A stretch of DNA of 64,000 bases, from assembly GCF_000411555.1 (NCBI RefSeq), contig NZ_KE150487.1:124001-188000 (forward strand). The letters run 5' to 3'. A program made the translations under genes and the position numbers. The DNA comes from Atopobium sp. oral taxon 199 str. F0494 (GTDB lineage: Bacteria > Actinomycetota > Coriobacteriia > Coriobacteriales > Atopobiaceae). The notes under the pieces were generated by a model. The model was not told the DNA's origin. It did no database searches and saw only the letters and a program-made list of their open reading frames with translations. This document shows positions 26,920-35,302 of the stretch, one piece after another. Position 1 is the first letter of the stretch. Each line of letters starts with the position of its first letter.

Positions 26920-28506
26920 TTATCTACCGCCGCCTGCCACGTCTTTATCGCTCGAAGAGTCACTGCTTGAGCCGTTTGAGGTGCCACTTGCGCCACCGCT
27001 TGAGCCGTCTTTTTCGCCGCCATCGGGATTGTCCAAAATCCCAACATCAGGGTTTTCCCTACCGCCGGCGAGAAGTACCTCGGTGCCGTCATTGATGCCC
27101 TCGCCCTCAATGACGGCGGTAGTCGAACTCTTTGCCTTGACCGTAACGGGCACTCGTTTAACCTGAGGATTGTTCTTGTCATCACGAGAAGTGACGACGT
27201 TCACATAGGTTCCCGTCTCGTCCTCTGCCAATGCAAAGAGAGGTACCGTGAGCACGTTTTCCATATGCTGGATCATAATGTCTGCATTGGCGGTCATACC
27301 GGGCTTTATGGAGGCATCGGGGTTTTCTATCAGAAGTTCAACATCATACGTAACAATGGCGCGTCCCCTACCGTCATAGCTCATCCCTGAGGTGTCCCCA
27401 CCTGAAGACGATACGGTAGAGACGTGCGTCACGGTTGCTTCACAGCTAAGTTCCCGAAGGGCCGCAAATGTTACCTGTGCTTTTTGATCAACGGCAATAC
27501 GGGAAATATCCACTTCATTTATCTGAACATTTACCTTCATTTTTGAGAGATCGGCAATGGTAATCAAAGACCCTGACGCACCTGATCCGGAATTCGAACC
27601 TACCCCGGCGCCTCCGGAAGATCCAACCGATGCACCGTTGACCGCATTCATGACAATGACCGTACCATCGCAAGGAGCCGTTACCGTGCGTTTATCCGCT
27701 TGAGCAACCGCGTCATTGTAGGCTGAACGAGCCTCTTCAAGAGCGATTTGCGCACTTTCAAGGTTTGCCTGCGCTGTTTCAACTGATGCCTCGACCGAAG
27801 AGGCATTGGCGCCACCGTTTTCCTGATCATCTTCGCCAACACCCGCAGCTCCACTACGGGCAGCTGCCAAAGCGGCTTTTGCCTTACTCACTTCATTCTC
27901 TGCCGCTTTCACTTGCTGCGCGGCTTTACGTACAGCTTTATCAAGCTCGTCGTTTTTAATGGTAAAGAGCTTATCGCCCTTTTTAACAACAGATCCCTCC
28001 GTAACTTGAACATCCTGTATGATGCCATCGACTTCAGGAGTCACCACTGTTGAAGAGATGGGTTTGATGGAGCCTGAAGCCGATACGGAATCGCTGAATT
28101 CCCCGCGCGTAATGAAAGCGGTGCTTGCGGTAGGGGCGTCAACCTGTTTGTCACTCTCGAATAAACGCGCAACAAACGCAATGCCGATAAGTACAACAAC
28201 GCCCAGCGCAATGCCCACTTTTATGAATTTCTTCCTAAGGCGGATTTTACGATGACGCATAAGGCTTTCATAGGCTTCACGAGCTTCGGCATCCTCTTCA
28301 TCCTCAGCTGAAGTTATGACCTCTATGCGGGAATTGATATCCGCCGTTTTGTCGGAAATATCCGGCACCTTGTGAGCACTAACGGTATGTCGCTCGTTGT
28401 CGGGCGACGCATTGCCATCTGGCGGAGTACTGCGGTCAGATGAAGGGTTATCGCCAGATGACGTATCAACTTTTTCCTGCTGGAGCTTACGATCAAAATG
28501 AAACAT
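26920..28506 (-). CDS. HlyD/RND-type membrane-fusion adaptor of the MacAB-like exporter
   Basis: 528 aa. An unusually long hydrophilic, Ser/Asp-rich cytoplasmic N-terminus (about 1-88) precedes one membrane helix (about 93-112). The extracytoplasmic part follows adaptor order: lipoyl half (GSIKPISSTVVTPEVDG), a coiled coil (about 170-260, split by a Gly/Asn-rich insert), second lipoyl half, beta-barrel (NVQINEVDISRIAV) and a membrane-proximal domain. It ends in a Gly/Ser/Asp tail. ATG 28506 has GGAGG 4 nt upstream; GTG 28521 is the alternative start. First gene of a three-gene operon. Confidence 0.88.
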   Translation of the reverse strand: MFHFDRKLQQEKVDTSSGDNPSSDRSTPPDGNASPDNERHTVSAHKVPDISDKTADINSRIEVITSAEDEEDAEAREAYESLMRHRKIRLRKKFIKVGIALGVVVLIGIAFVARLFESDKQVDAPTASTAFITRGEFSDSVSASGSIKPISSTVVTPEVDGIIQDVQVTEGSVVKKGDKLFTIKNDELDKAVRKAAQQVKAAENEVSKAKAALAAARSGAAGVGEDDQENGGANASSVEASVETAQANLESAQIALEEARSAYNDAVAQADKRTVTAPCDGTVIVMNAVNGASVGSSGGAGVGSNSGSGASGSLITIADLSKMKVNVQINEVDISRIAVDQKAQVTFAALRELSCEATVTHVSTVSSSGGDTSGMSYDGRGRAIVTYDVELLIENPDASIKPGMTANADIMIQHMENVLTVPLFALAEDETGTYVNVVTSRDDKNNPQVKRVPVTVKAKSSTTAVIEGEGINDGTEVLLAGGRENPDVGILDNPDGGEKDGSSGGASGTSNGSSSDSSSDKDVAGGGR

Positions 28507-28570
28507 AACTCCTCCGAACACACACCTCGTAATGACTGTTCAACCCATATAACATTTTATAGAACATATA

Positions 28571-29596
28571 CTATGCCTGTCGAATCATCTCTTCATACCG
28601 TTGAGAATTCTCAGGAGTAAACCCAACCAAAACCGTTGGATTTTTGGCACTAACAGCAGCAGAAATCAGTTGAGTAACTTCTTCAGAGCTCTTCTTTCTA
28701 GTCTTAAGCCCAAGGCCGACCGTTTGGGAACCATTCAGTCGGCATATCAAACTACGACTGGTTACTACAAAGTTTCTCCGCACAACATGCCGGTAAATCC
28801 AGAGAATATCCGTATAGGCCATAATCGCCCCGTCCTGTCTGGAAATAATAAAATTCTCGGACAGTAACATTCCCGGCAATTCCGGAACCATAACTGAATC
28901 CTTCAGGCATACTTGCAACTCATCCCACGCTTTCTGGGTGAGCCCTTCCGCATCAAGACGATCCAAGCACGTACGAATCGTTTTTACGTGGCTGAAGTGG
29001 CTTGCAAGCATGATAATCCCCACAATGGCAGAAGCAATCGCAGCCGCAAAGAGCGGAAATGATAGGGAATCCTTCGCAGTAACCATCGTGTTAAGGTAGA
29101 ACGTACCTACCTTGTTGGTTAGCGTGGTAGAGCTTATACCATACGTACTGGAAAGAACACTGATTAAATTGCCTGGCATCTTGGTTACGGTGCCATACAC
29201 CCGTATCGGCGACGGAACCGTAGCAGTCGTTCCGTCTTTGGTGTGCTGTGCCCAGTATTCTTTCTGACTACTGAATTTACTTTCATCGGAGGGTTTCATA
29301 CAGAGGATTGACAGTTGACCATCCTTATCCACACACAAATACATGTACTTGTCATCAGAGCGCGCTGACCATTCATCAAGACCCACTACATCAACATAGG
29401 CGTATTTTCCCTCCTGTACGCCGCTCATAGCGCCAAAGGGCACGGCATCAGCCTTACTTGTTGCGCCGATGATCCCAGCATTGATAAGACCACCGAGAAG
29501 GCCAAGAACAACCGCAATGATACAGCCGGCCACGCCCACCATAAAACGGAACTTTCCGGGTCTTAGATACTGCTCGAGGTTGTTTCTTGCGCTCAT
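28571..29596 (-). CDS. Membrane protein of unknown function
   Basis: 341 aa. Two membrane segments (about 18-42 and about 188-210) enclose an extracytoplasmic domain of about 145 residues. The cytosolic C-terminal domain (about 215-341) contains SENFIISRQDGAIMAYTDI and VTSRSLICRL, which look like a beta-rich PH-like or bPH fold by pattern only. I do not recognise the family. AAGG precedes ATG 29596; a GTG at 29626 is possible. It lies 64 nt upstream of the MacAB-like operon on the same strand and may belong to it. Confidence 0.6.
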   Translation of the reverse strand: MSARNNLEQYLRPGKFRFMVGVAGCIIAVVLGLLGGLINAGIIGATSKADAVPFGAMSGVQEGKYAYVDVVGLDEWSARSDDKYMYLCVDKDGQLSILCMKPSDESKFSSQKEYWAQHTKDGTTATVPSPIRVYGTVTKMPGNLISVLSSTYGISSTTLTNKVGTFYLNTMVTAKDSLSFPLFAAAIASAIVGIIMLASHFSHVKTIRTCLDRLDAEGLTQKAWDELQVCLKDSVMVPELPGMLLSENFIISRQDGAIMAYTDILWIYRHVVRRNFVVTSRSLICRLNGSQTVGLGLKTRKKSSEEVTQLISAAVSAKNPTVLVGFTPENSQRYEEMIRQA

Positions 29597-29745
29597 AGTA
29601 TGACTACCTTCTGCATCAATATGCACTAATACAGCACTTCAAACATATACTTTGTCTACCACGATTGATTGTACTACAGCGATTTCCATACGAAATGAGC
29701 AGTGCTTCTAACGATAAACACAGTAAGTCTTCCAACTCTATTACT

Positions 29746-29832
29746 ACATGAATTTCTGAAACGTTATCAGCATAAAAGCAGCATTATTTGGAATCAGTTG
29801 AAAGACGCGCGTGAGATTGAAACATTAGAGTT
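29746..29832 (+). repeat. Dispersed repeat, copy 1
   Basis: Begins ACATGAATTTCTGAAACG and continues to ...ACATTAGAGTT. The 53-bp core from 29780 (AGCATTATTTGGAATCAG...) matches 37363-37415 with about ten substitutions, in the same orientation, and the first 30 bp match 30337-30366. A frame across it reads HEFLKRYQHKSSIIWNQLKD, which looks like a protein-coding scrap that I cannot assign. Confidence 0.7.
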
Positions 29833-29942
29833 ACGTCCCAAAAAGTGGTCTGGAAGCCAAAATCCACCAACTGTAGGCCATTCTTTAGCAGATTTTGAAG
29901 AACGAGGATCACTTAGAAGTTATCATGCTTCAAAAGCGACAC

Positions 29943-30097
29943 CTGTGTAGTAGATTTCAAAAAGCTGTGTAGTACATTTTACGGCGAGAAAAGAGGTCTT
30001 CTCGCCACGTCAACTCAATTAGCTGGGACTTTGCAAATGAAGGCTGTAACAGAGCTCGAAAAAAGTACTACACAGGTTTTCAAGAAGTACTACACAG
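29943..30097. repeat. Two opposed pairs of CTGTGTAGTAC boxes
   Basis: CTGTGTAGTAG (29943) and CTGTGTAGTAC (29965) are spaced 22 bp apart. Their reverse complements GTACTACACAG lie at 30065 and 30087, also 22 bp apart. About 90 bp separate the two pairs, and a perfect 8-bp hairpin (29983-30006) lies between. This resembles protein-binding or recombination-site architecture. Confidence 0.7.
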
Positions 30098-30336
30098 CTC
30101 CACTTTTGAAGCGAAACCAAGTCAAGTCCAAATATCACTGCGCATCTTCGATCATCCTCACTGCAAGATGATCGAAAAATTGGCTGCTTCGTTCTCAGTT
30201 CTAAAGGGTTCAACCATATTCTCAGGAAGTCTTACATCAAAGGGAAAGTCCCGATGTTGCATTAAATGCAGAAACAATGATGATACTTGCTACAATTATC
30301 AGAATGGAGGCGTCCAAACTGCTGTACAACATTGCC

Positions 30337-30376
30337 ACATGGATTTCTGAAACGTTATCAACATAAAGGCAGCAGC
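30337..30376 (+). repeat. Dispersed repeat, copy 2 (partial)
   Basis: ACATGGATTTCTGAAACGTT and the following bases repeat the start of copy 1 at 29746 (three substitutions in the first 30 bp). It ends inside the PTS operon terminator. Confidence 0.7.
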
Positions 30377-30396
30377 AAGGCTACCCTGCTGCTGCC
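30368..30396 (-). terminator. Rho-independent-type terminator of the PTS operon
   Basis: GGCAGCAGCA and TGCTGCTGCC form a 10-bp stem with a 9-nt loop. On the reverse strand the stem is followed by TTTATGTTG. It lies 46 nt after the stop of the IID gene. Confidence 0.7.
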
Positions 30397-30441
30397 CATT
30401 TACCCAAAGAGTACAGACAAGTCCAAAGTACAATTTACGCT

Positions 30442-31320
30442 CTAGGCCAAGAAGCCAAAGTACGCTCCAATGACTCCCAAAACCATGGTGCCTAAAATAA
30501 GCCACATGGGATTGATCTTCTTGGCAAGAAGCCGGTAATAGATCCAAAACGCACTCATACCAACGATACCAGGCATGATGCTGTCAAGTACGGTTTGAAT
30601 GGTGGTTGGATCCTGGCCCTCAACGGCCTGACCGATCTGCACGGGAATAGTTGCCCAGAACATGTCTTTTGTCATACCACCAATAACCATCGCACCCACG
30701 ATGCCAATGGCAGCTATGACCTTCTGCATCAGCCCGTTTTCCGATGCCTTCTCAAGAAAGCCCACTCCCATTGAGTAGCCCTTCTGAACACCCCAAACAC
30801 GAAGCCAGAACGCGGGAATGTTGTAGATAAGCAAAAAGACAATAGGTCCGGCTGCATTACCGGCCTGACAAAGTGAAATGCCTACGGCTGCCGCAACAAC
30901 ACGGATGGTAGTAAGGAAAATGGCATCTCCAATGCCGGAAAGCGGACCCATGAGAGCGGCTTTGACATCGTTGACCGAATCGGGCTCAATCTCACCTCGA
31001 GCAACACGCTCCTCCATGGCCATTGCAATGCCACCGACAAACGGGGCGAACTGTACCGTAATATTGAAGAATGCCGCATGACGACGAAGCGCCGCCGCAT
31101 AGTCATCGGGACGGCCGTGATAAATCTTTTTGAGCATTCCGGCAACCATAAGACAAAATGCAAGGTTCATCTGCTTATAGTACGTCCAAGAAAACTCCAT
31201 ACCCAAAGCACCCGTGTTGAGCGAAGACTTGATAAGATCGCTCTTGGTAATCTTATACTGATTATTATTCGCAGATACGTCAGTTTGAGCCGTAGCAGTT
31301 CTGGTCTCATTAGAAGTCAT
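30442..31320 (-). CDS. PTS mannose/fructose/sorbose-family IID component
   Basis: 292-aa membrane component of the mannose-type phosphotransferase system, which forms the channel with IIC. The hydrophilic N-terminus leads to the family core: LGMEFSWTYYKQMNLAF, AFFNITVQFAPFVGGIAMAM and AALMGPLSGIGDAIF, then C-terminal helices. ATG 31320 lies 9 nt after AAGGAG. It overlaps the IIC gene by 11 bp. Last gene of the operon. Confidence 0.94.
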   Translation of the reverse strand: MTSNETRTATAQTDVSANNNQYKITKSDLIKSSLNTGALGMEFSWTYYKQMNLAFCLMVAGMLKKIYHGRPDDYAAALRRHAAFFNITVQFAPFVGGIAMAMEERVARGEIEPDSVNDVKAALMGPLSGIGDAIFLTTIRVVAAAVGISLCQAGNAAGPIVFLLIYNIPAFWLRVWGVQKGYSMGVGFLEKASENGLMQKVIAAIGIVGAMVIGGMTKDMFWATIPVQIGQAVEGQDPTTIQTVLDSIMPGIVGMSAFWIYYRLLAKKINPMWLILGTMVLGVIGAYFGFLA

Positions 31321-32089
31321 CGTCGTCATCTCCTTCCGTTGCAAGCTGGGGACCACCGGAATTAGTACCAAAGTTCAGCAGGCCGAACTTCTCGATACCA
31401 ATAATAATCGCGATAAGAGCAACACCCAGCGACGGAACGTTCATATACGAGGCAAGCAAGAAGCCCAGGAAGAAGAAGGGCAGGATCTCGCGCTTGAGAA
31501 CAAGTCTGCCAAGCATAGCAAAACCCATGGCAGGAAGAATATTGGCGGCAATACCAAAACCGTCCATAATGAACGCCGGAATCCAGTCAAGAAGGTTCTG
31601 TACGGCACCGGCACCCAGATAATATGCCAGACCAACAAGAAGAACGTTCTTTGCAAGGCCGATAAGACCAATCGCCCAATGTGCTGCATAAATGCTTTTA
31701 AGATTACCTTTGGATGCACATACGTCGGCTTTGTCAACAATAATTGGCATAACACCATTGATAACATTGCTGATGGCAAGTGAAAGCGTAGCAATAGGCA
31801 TGGCCAGTGCAAGCGCTGCCTCAGTACCCTTACCCAACGTAATGGCAAAAGCACAGGCGAGAATACTACCTACCTTTTCATCAGGCGGCAGATATGCACC
31901 GATGGAAATATTTCCCATAAAAAGAAGTTCAAGACTGGCTCCGATAGCCAATCCCGTCGGCAGATCTCCCAGAATAAGACCAATCAAGGGACACGTGACA
32001 ATGGGTCTGAACGCATAGAGTGTGCCGAGCTGATAGTCAAACATCGCAAATGCCGTGACGAGCGATATCAGCAGTGTCTGTACAAGCAT
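31310..32089 (-). CDS. PTS mannose/fructose/sorbose-family IIC component
   Basis: 259-aa polytopic membrane protein. GDLPTGLAIGASLELLFMG and GAYLPPDEKVGSILACAFAI are the conserved sugar-channel signatures. The C-terminus is an acidic run (EGDDDDDF). ATG 32089 has GGAGGAAAG upstream; an in-frame start at 32104 would overlap this ribosome site. It pairs with the IID product. Confidence 0.93.
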   Translation of the reverse strand: MLVQTLLISLVTAFAMFDYQLGTLYAFRPIVTCPLIGLILGDLPTGLAIGASLELLFMGNISIGAYLPPDEKVGSILACAFAITLGKGTEAALALAMPIATLSLAISNVINGVMPIIVDKADVCASKGNLKSIYAAHWAIGLIGLAKNVLLVGLAYYLGAGAVQNLLDWIPAFIMDGFGIAANILPAMGFAMLGRLVLKREILPFFFLGFLLASYMNVPSLGVALIAIIIGIEKFGLLNFGTNSGGPQLATEGDDDDDF

Positions 32090-32146
32090 CTTTCCTCCAA
32101 TCAAACTGTCTCAAACGTTACGTTGGTCGTGCAAAATCATGCGGGA

Positions 32147-32623
32147 CTACCTACCAAGGACATCTTTGATATCAACCTTGGGATCGTCAGCAAGGGGTCG
32201 TATCTCCACCTCCACCCCCTTATCAAGCAACTCGTAGATGATCTTCTCCTCTTCAGGTTCAAGGAAAACCTGACGCGCAACTTCACGCGTAGTTGGGCTT
32301 CCCTTGGTATTGCCTAAATTAAGACTTGTGATCTGTGGACAGCCGTCAATAAGCTGCTTGGCTTCTGCAATGGTCTGCACACAAATGAGCATGCGATATG
32401 CATCCGTTACTCCTGAATTAATAGCTTCGATTGCGTGAGCCATATCCTTAATAACCAGCTTGCAATCGGCTGGTTTGCCCATCTTAAGCGTCATTTTCCA
32501 AATAGGATCATTTGCCACATGATCCCCCACACAAAAAATGCAGTTGGCCTGCAGGCCCTGAACCCAGGAAACCGCAACCTGCCCATGCAATAGGCGATGA
32601 TCGACCCTCGTAAGCAAAATCAT
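32147..32623 (-). CDS. PTS mannose/fructose/sorbose-family IIB component
   Basis: 158-aa cytosolic phosphocarrier. The phospho-accepting His is His13 in RVDHRLLHGQV, exactly as in mannose-type IIB. It passes phosphate from IIA to the sugar crossing IIC/IID. Same operon, 57 nt before IIC and 22 nt after IIA. Confidence 0.94.
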   Translation of the reverse strand: MILLTRVDHRLLHGQVAVSWVQGLQANCIFCVGDHVANDPIWKMTLKMGKPADCKLVIKDMAHAIEAINSGVTDAYRMLICVQTIAEAKQLIDGCPQITSLNLGNTKGSPTTREVARQVFLEPEEEKIIYELLDKGVEVEIRPLADDPKVDIKDVLGR

Positions 32624-32645
32624 ATTCAGCCTCTTTTCCTAAAAG

Positions 32646-33065
32646 CTAGAAGGTTTCATCTTCTTCAACTATCGATACATCGTTTACAAACTTCGGGCGT
32701 ACATCGTTGTCTGCTACAAGTTGTCTCAAAAGATCTGCTGTATCCTCAGTCTCACTGGAGAGAAAGAGTGTAAGTACCAGCGGAAGATTTATATTTGTGA
32801 CCAGATACACATTCTTGCGAGAAAGCATGAGTTTGGTGAACTCATTGTTTATGCTTCCTCCCATAAGGTCCGTAAGTACCACCACATCCACGTTGTCGGA
32901 ACAAGCATCTACAAGAGCCAGAGCTTCTTTCTCAATGTCATCATTTCCGTCTACAAATGCGTTAAGTATGTCTACGTCAGCATGCTCCCCAACCAAAAGT
33001 TTCACGCTCTCGTAAAGACCTTTGGCAAAGTGTGCATGAGAAGCAATGATATAGTGCCTGTTCAT
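32646..33065 (-). CDS. PTS mannose/fructose-family IIA component
   Basis: 139-aa IIA domain encoded separately from IIB. His10 in IIASHAHFAKGL is the probable phosphorylation site, and VVVLTDLMGGSINNE is the conserved IIA strand-loop. It starts 4 bp inside the end of the epimerase gene (overlap 33062-33065), so the PTS and the catabolic enzymes are translated as one unit. Confidence 0.92.
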   Translation of the reverse strand: MNRHYIIASHAHFAKGLYESVKLLVGEHADVDILNAFVDGNDDIEKEALALVDACSDNVDVVVLTDLMGGSINNEFTKLMLSRKNVYLVTNINLPLVLTLFLSSETEDTADLLRQLVADNDVRPKFVNDVSIVEEDETF

Positions 33066-33910
33066 GAATGAATCTCCTCCAGTGCCCTTTTATAAGCCGC
33101 AAGTGATCTTCTGTCCGCAGATGCGGGATCGGCGTAGTATTGCGAACCAACAATCTCAAAACTCAGGTAGCCTTTGTAGTCATTTCTTGTCAAAGCGAGA
33201 AGATCGGCCTCCAGGTTCCTCTCGCCATCTCCCCACGCCAAATGCGATACGGTTCCCGCATCTGTGAAATGACAATGCACGACATCCTTTCCAAAGGCAT
33301 CAAAATAATCCTGCATCGTTTCATGGGCTCGCCACATGGCGCCCGTATCAAGTAGAACCTTGAGGGCGCTGCTTCCAACCTCATCAATCAGCCTGCGAAG
33401 ATCCTCACACCTGTTGCAAAGATTTGACTCTTCCGGCTGAAGCGCCTCCACGGCGAGTACGATGCCTTTGCAAGTGGCATACGATGACAAATCACCCAAC
33501 ATATAAACGCTGCGCTTCCAGGCTTCCGTGCGTTCTTCATCCAGAAAGCCCCAGCCCGGAGTTACGACAACTATCCCCACTCCCAGCTCGGAAGCAACGT
33601 TAATGGCACGGAGAAAGTAATTCTTGGTTCTTTTAATTGATTCTTCTCCTCTGGCAGCAATGTTGGCCGGTTTGGGATTGTTCTGCTCGGGACAGAGCGC
33701 GCATACATCTAACCCAAAGCTATTAGCAAGACGGGTAATCTTTTCAGGCGTATCGTTTGAAGCATAATCAAGAAAGAAGTGCATGGGCCCGGTCCAAAGT
33801 TCAACGGCTTCAAACCCCGAATCTGCCGCAGATGCAAAAAACGCTTCCAGCGAGAAGAACCTGTGGGAGCAATTCATTGCCGCAGGACGAAATCTCACAT
33901 CAGAACCCAT
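33062..33910 (-). CDS. Sugar-phosphate isomerase/epimerase family TIM barrel (FrlC-like)
   Basis: 282-aa AP-endonuclease-2-type TIM barrel. Probable metal ligands are Glu in LAVEALQPEESN (about 153), Asp in VLLDTGAM (about 187), His in VHCHFTD (about 213) and Glu in LSFEIVGS (about 248). FrlC, the fructoselysine 3-epimerase, belongs to this family and sits beside frlB, so by context this may epimerise an Amadori sugar. A GGAGG ribosome site precedes ATG 33910. Xylose-isomerase-like enzymes of other pathways look similar, so the substrate is inferred. Confidence 0.8.
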   Translation of the reverse strand: MGSDVRFRPAAMNCSHRFFSLEAFFASAADSGFEAVELWTGPMHFFLDYASNDTPEKITRLANSFGLDVCALCPEQNNPKPANIAARGEESIKRTKNYFLRAINVASELGVGIVVVTPGWGFLDEERTEAWKRSVYMLGDLSSYATCKGIVLAVEALQPEESNLCNRCEDLRRLIDEVGSSALKVLLDTGAMWRAHETMQDYFDAFGKDVVHCHFTDAGTVSHLAWGDGERNLEADLLALTRNDYKGYLSFEIVGSQYYADPASADRRSLAAYKRALEEIHS

Positions 33911-33946
33911 ACCAACCTCCTTTCCAATCTCCGAACCACTCGAACA

Positions 33947-35008
33947 CTAATACTCAAACTGATGGTAGTAGCGGCGATATTTGAGATTGTGCTTGGTTAC
34001 CATCTCATAGTGTCTGGCTAAACGATCAGTCGTAAGAAGCGAGATAATATAGGACGAAACGATCGTACGGAATTTCTCGTCAAGGCCGGGAATGGCGTAT
34101 TCTTTGGTATCGATAACGGTAATGTCGGTATCACCGGTACGACCGCTCATAAGGAATTTCTCGACACGTTCGTCCAGCGCACGGCACTCGTCCTCGCCTT
34201 TGAAGAGAACCACGGGTACGCCGGGCTCCACAAGCTCAAGCGTTCCATGGAAGAAATCGGCTGAGGTGATATAGCGCGTACGCTTCCACTGCATTTCTTC
34301 AAGAATGCACATGGAGAAGAGGATTGTCTCGCCCCACAGCGCTCCGGAGCCGATAAACATGGTGTACGGCGCAAGAGCATACTTTTTGGCAAACTCTTCG
34401 GCTTTTGGCTCAAATCTTTTACGAATGTCGAGAAACGCTGACCATATATTCTTGGTTTGCTCGATAAAGGCATCATAATCGGGGAAGAAGCCTTCACGGT
34501 TAAGAATGCGCAGGCCAAAGCAGTCGGCCAGATAGTAGCCCTTTTCGCAACCGCCGCTTCCGTGATCGTTTTTCATAGACACACATCGATCGACGCCAAC
34601 AACTTGTCCGATAGGACTGTCTGCCTGAGTCATGGCGTATATTCTCACGCCCTTGTTTTTCATGGTCTTGAGCGCCTGCAATACCTCGGGAGTGGTGCCG
34701 GACTCGGATGAAGTGAGAACAACGGACTTCTCGGTCATGGTTTTGTCACCCATGACATTAAACTCGGCTGCGTGAAGCAGCGTAACTTGATGGTTAGCAT
34801 CCGCATATTTATTCATAAGATACTGCATACGCAAAAATTCATCCCATGTGCCGCCCACACCCAAAAGATACAGCCGATCAAACCCCTCGTTACAGACATC
34901 GTCGGCAAACTGTTTCATACGCTGACCTACGGCGTAGAGCTCTTCTCCGTCTTCAAGATAACCTTCTTGGTCAAAGTGCATAATCTCTACTTTTTCGGTT
35001 TCTTCCAT
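33947..35008 (-). CDS. SIS-domain sugar-phosphate deglycase (FrlB-like)
   Basis: 353 aa with two SIS domains (about 30-170 and about 195-330). The first carries LLGVGGTWDEF and VVLTSSESGTTPEVLQAL; the second carries the segment FFHGTLELVEPGVPVVLF and the C-terminal end RRYYHQFEY, both closely matching the pattern of fructoselysine-6-phosphate deglycase FrlB and the related GfrE/GfrF. Such enzymes split 6-phospho-Amadori compounds into glucose 6-phosphate and the amino acid. ATG 35008 has GGAAAG upstream; the extension to 35071 lacks a site. First gene of the PTS operon, so PTS uptake would deliver its phosphorylated substrate. Confidence 0.85.
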   Translation of the reverse strand: MEETEKVEIMHFDQEGYLEDGEELYAVGQRMKQFADDVCNEGFDRLYLLGVGGTWDEFLRMQYLMNKYADANHQVTLLHAAEFNVMGDKTMTEKSVVLTSSESGTTPEVLQALKTMKNKGVRIYAMTQADSPIGQVVGVDRCVSMKNDHGSGGCEKGYYLADCFGLRILNREGFFPDYDAFIEQTKNIWSAFLDIRKRFEPKAEEFAKKYALAPYTMFIGSGALWGETILFSMCILEEMQWKRTRYITSADFFHGTLELVEPGVPVVLFKGEDECRALDERVEKFLMSGRTGDTDITVIDTKEYAIPGLDEKFRTIVSSYIISLLTTDRLARHYEMVTKHNLKYRRYYHQFEY

Positions 35009-35156
35009 ATTGCTTTCCTTCCCCGCAAAACATCCCAATTGCTCTTCCTCATAACCGCACTGTCTTACCAATTAAAGCGCCTTGTGGATGCGTGCGCATG
35101 GCCTTCAAAGCGCTTTGACCTTCCAAAGAACCATAGAACTATAAGTTCGTACTTTT

Positions 35157-35274
35157 TATTACCACTTTTGTGTATAAGATAGCAAAATACCGAACCACTT
35201 TAACGAAAAAAGATCATATACACGTGCCCATACGGGTAAATGGTATTAAATTGTCGCTCAGTGGTATATATGGG
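35157..35274. promoter_or_regulatory. Promoter region of PTS operon with ATACCA/TGGTAT half-sites
   Basis: The gap between the GntR gene and the deglycase gene contains several related boxes: ATTACCACTT (35157), GAACCACTTT (about 35192), ATGGTATTAA (35240) and AGTGGTATAT (35260), in both orientations. HutC/FrlR-type GntR proteins bind TGGT...ACCA-like palindromes, so these are candidate operators for the adjacent regulators. The assignment is by pattern only. Confidence 0.4.
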
Positions 35275-35302
35275 ATTGGCTGCTTGGCAAAATACCCGAA
35301 CA

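Larger units (their letters stand above)
29597..30441. other. 845-base region without intact genes
   Basis: No reading frame here has a ribosome site or recognisable product. It holds two related repeats (29746-29832, 30337-30376), a set of CTGTGTAGTAC boxes in opposed pairs (29943-30097), a GGCGAGAA/TTCTCGCC hairpin (29983-30006) and the PTS operon terminator (30368-30396). The composition is AT-rich and suggests gene decay or a former insertion. Confidence 0.6.

Noticed and set aside
29702-29950. 82-codon frame in the 29.6-30.4 kb gap
   Set aside because: No ribosome site; it covers dispersed repeat copy 1 and is best treated as a repeat or gene scrap.
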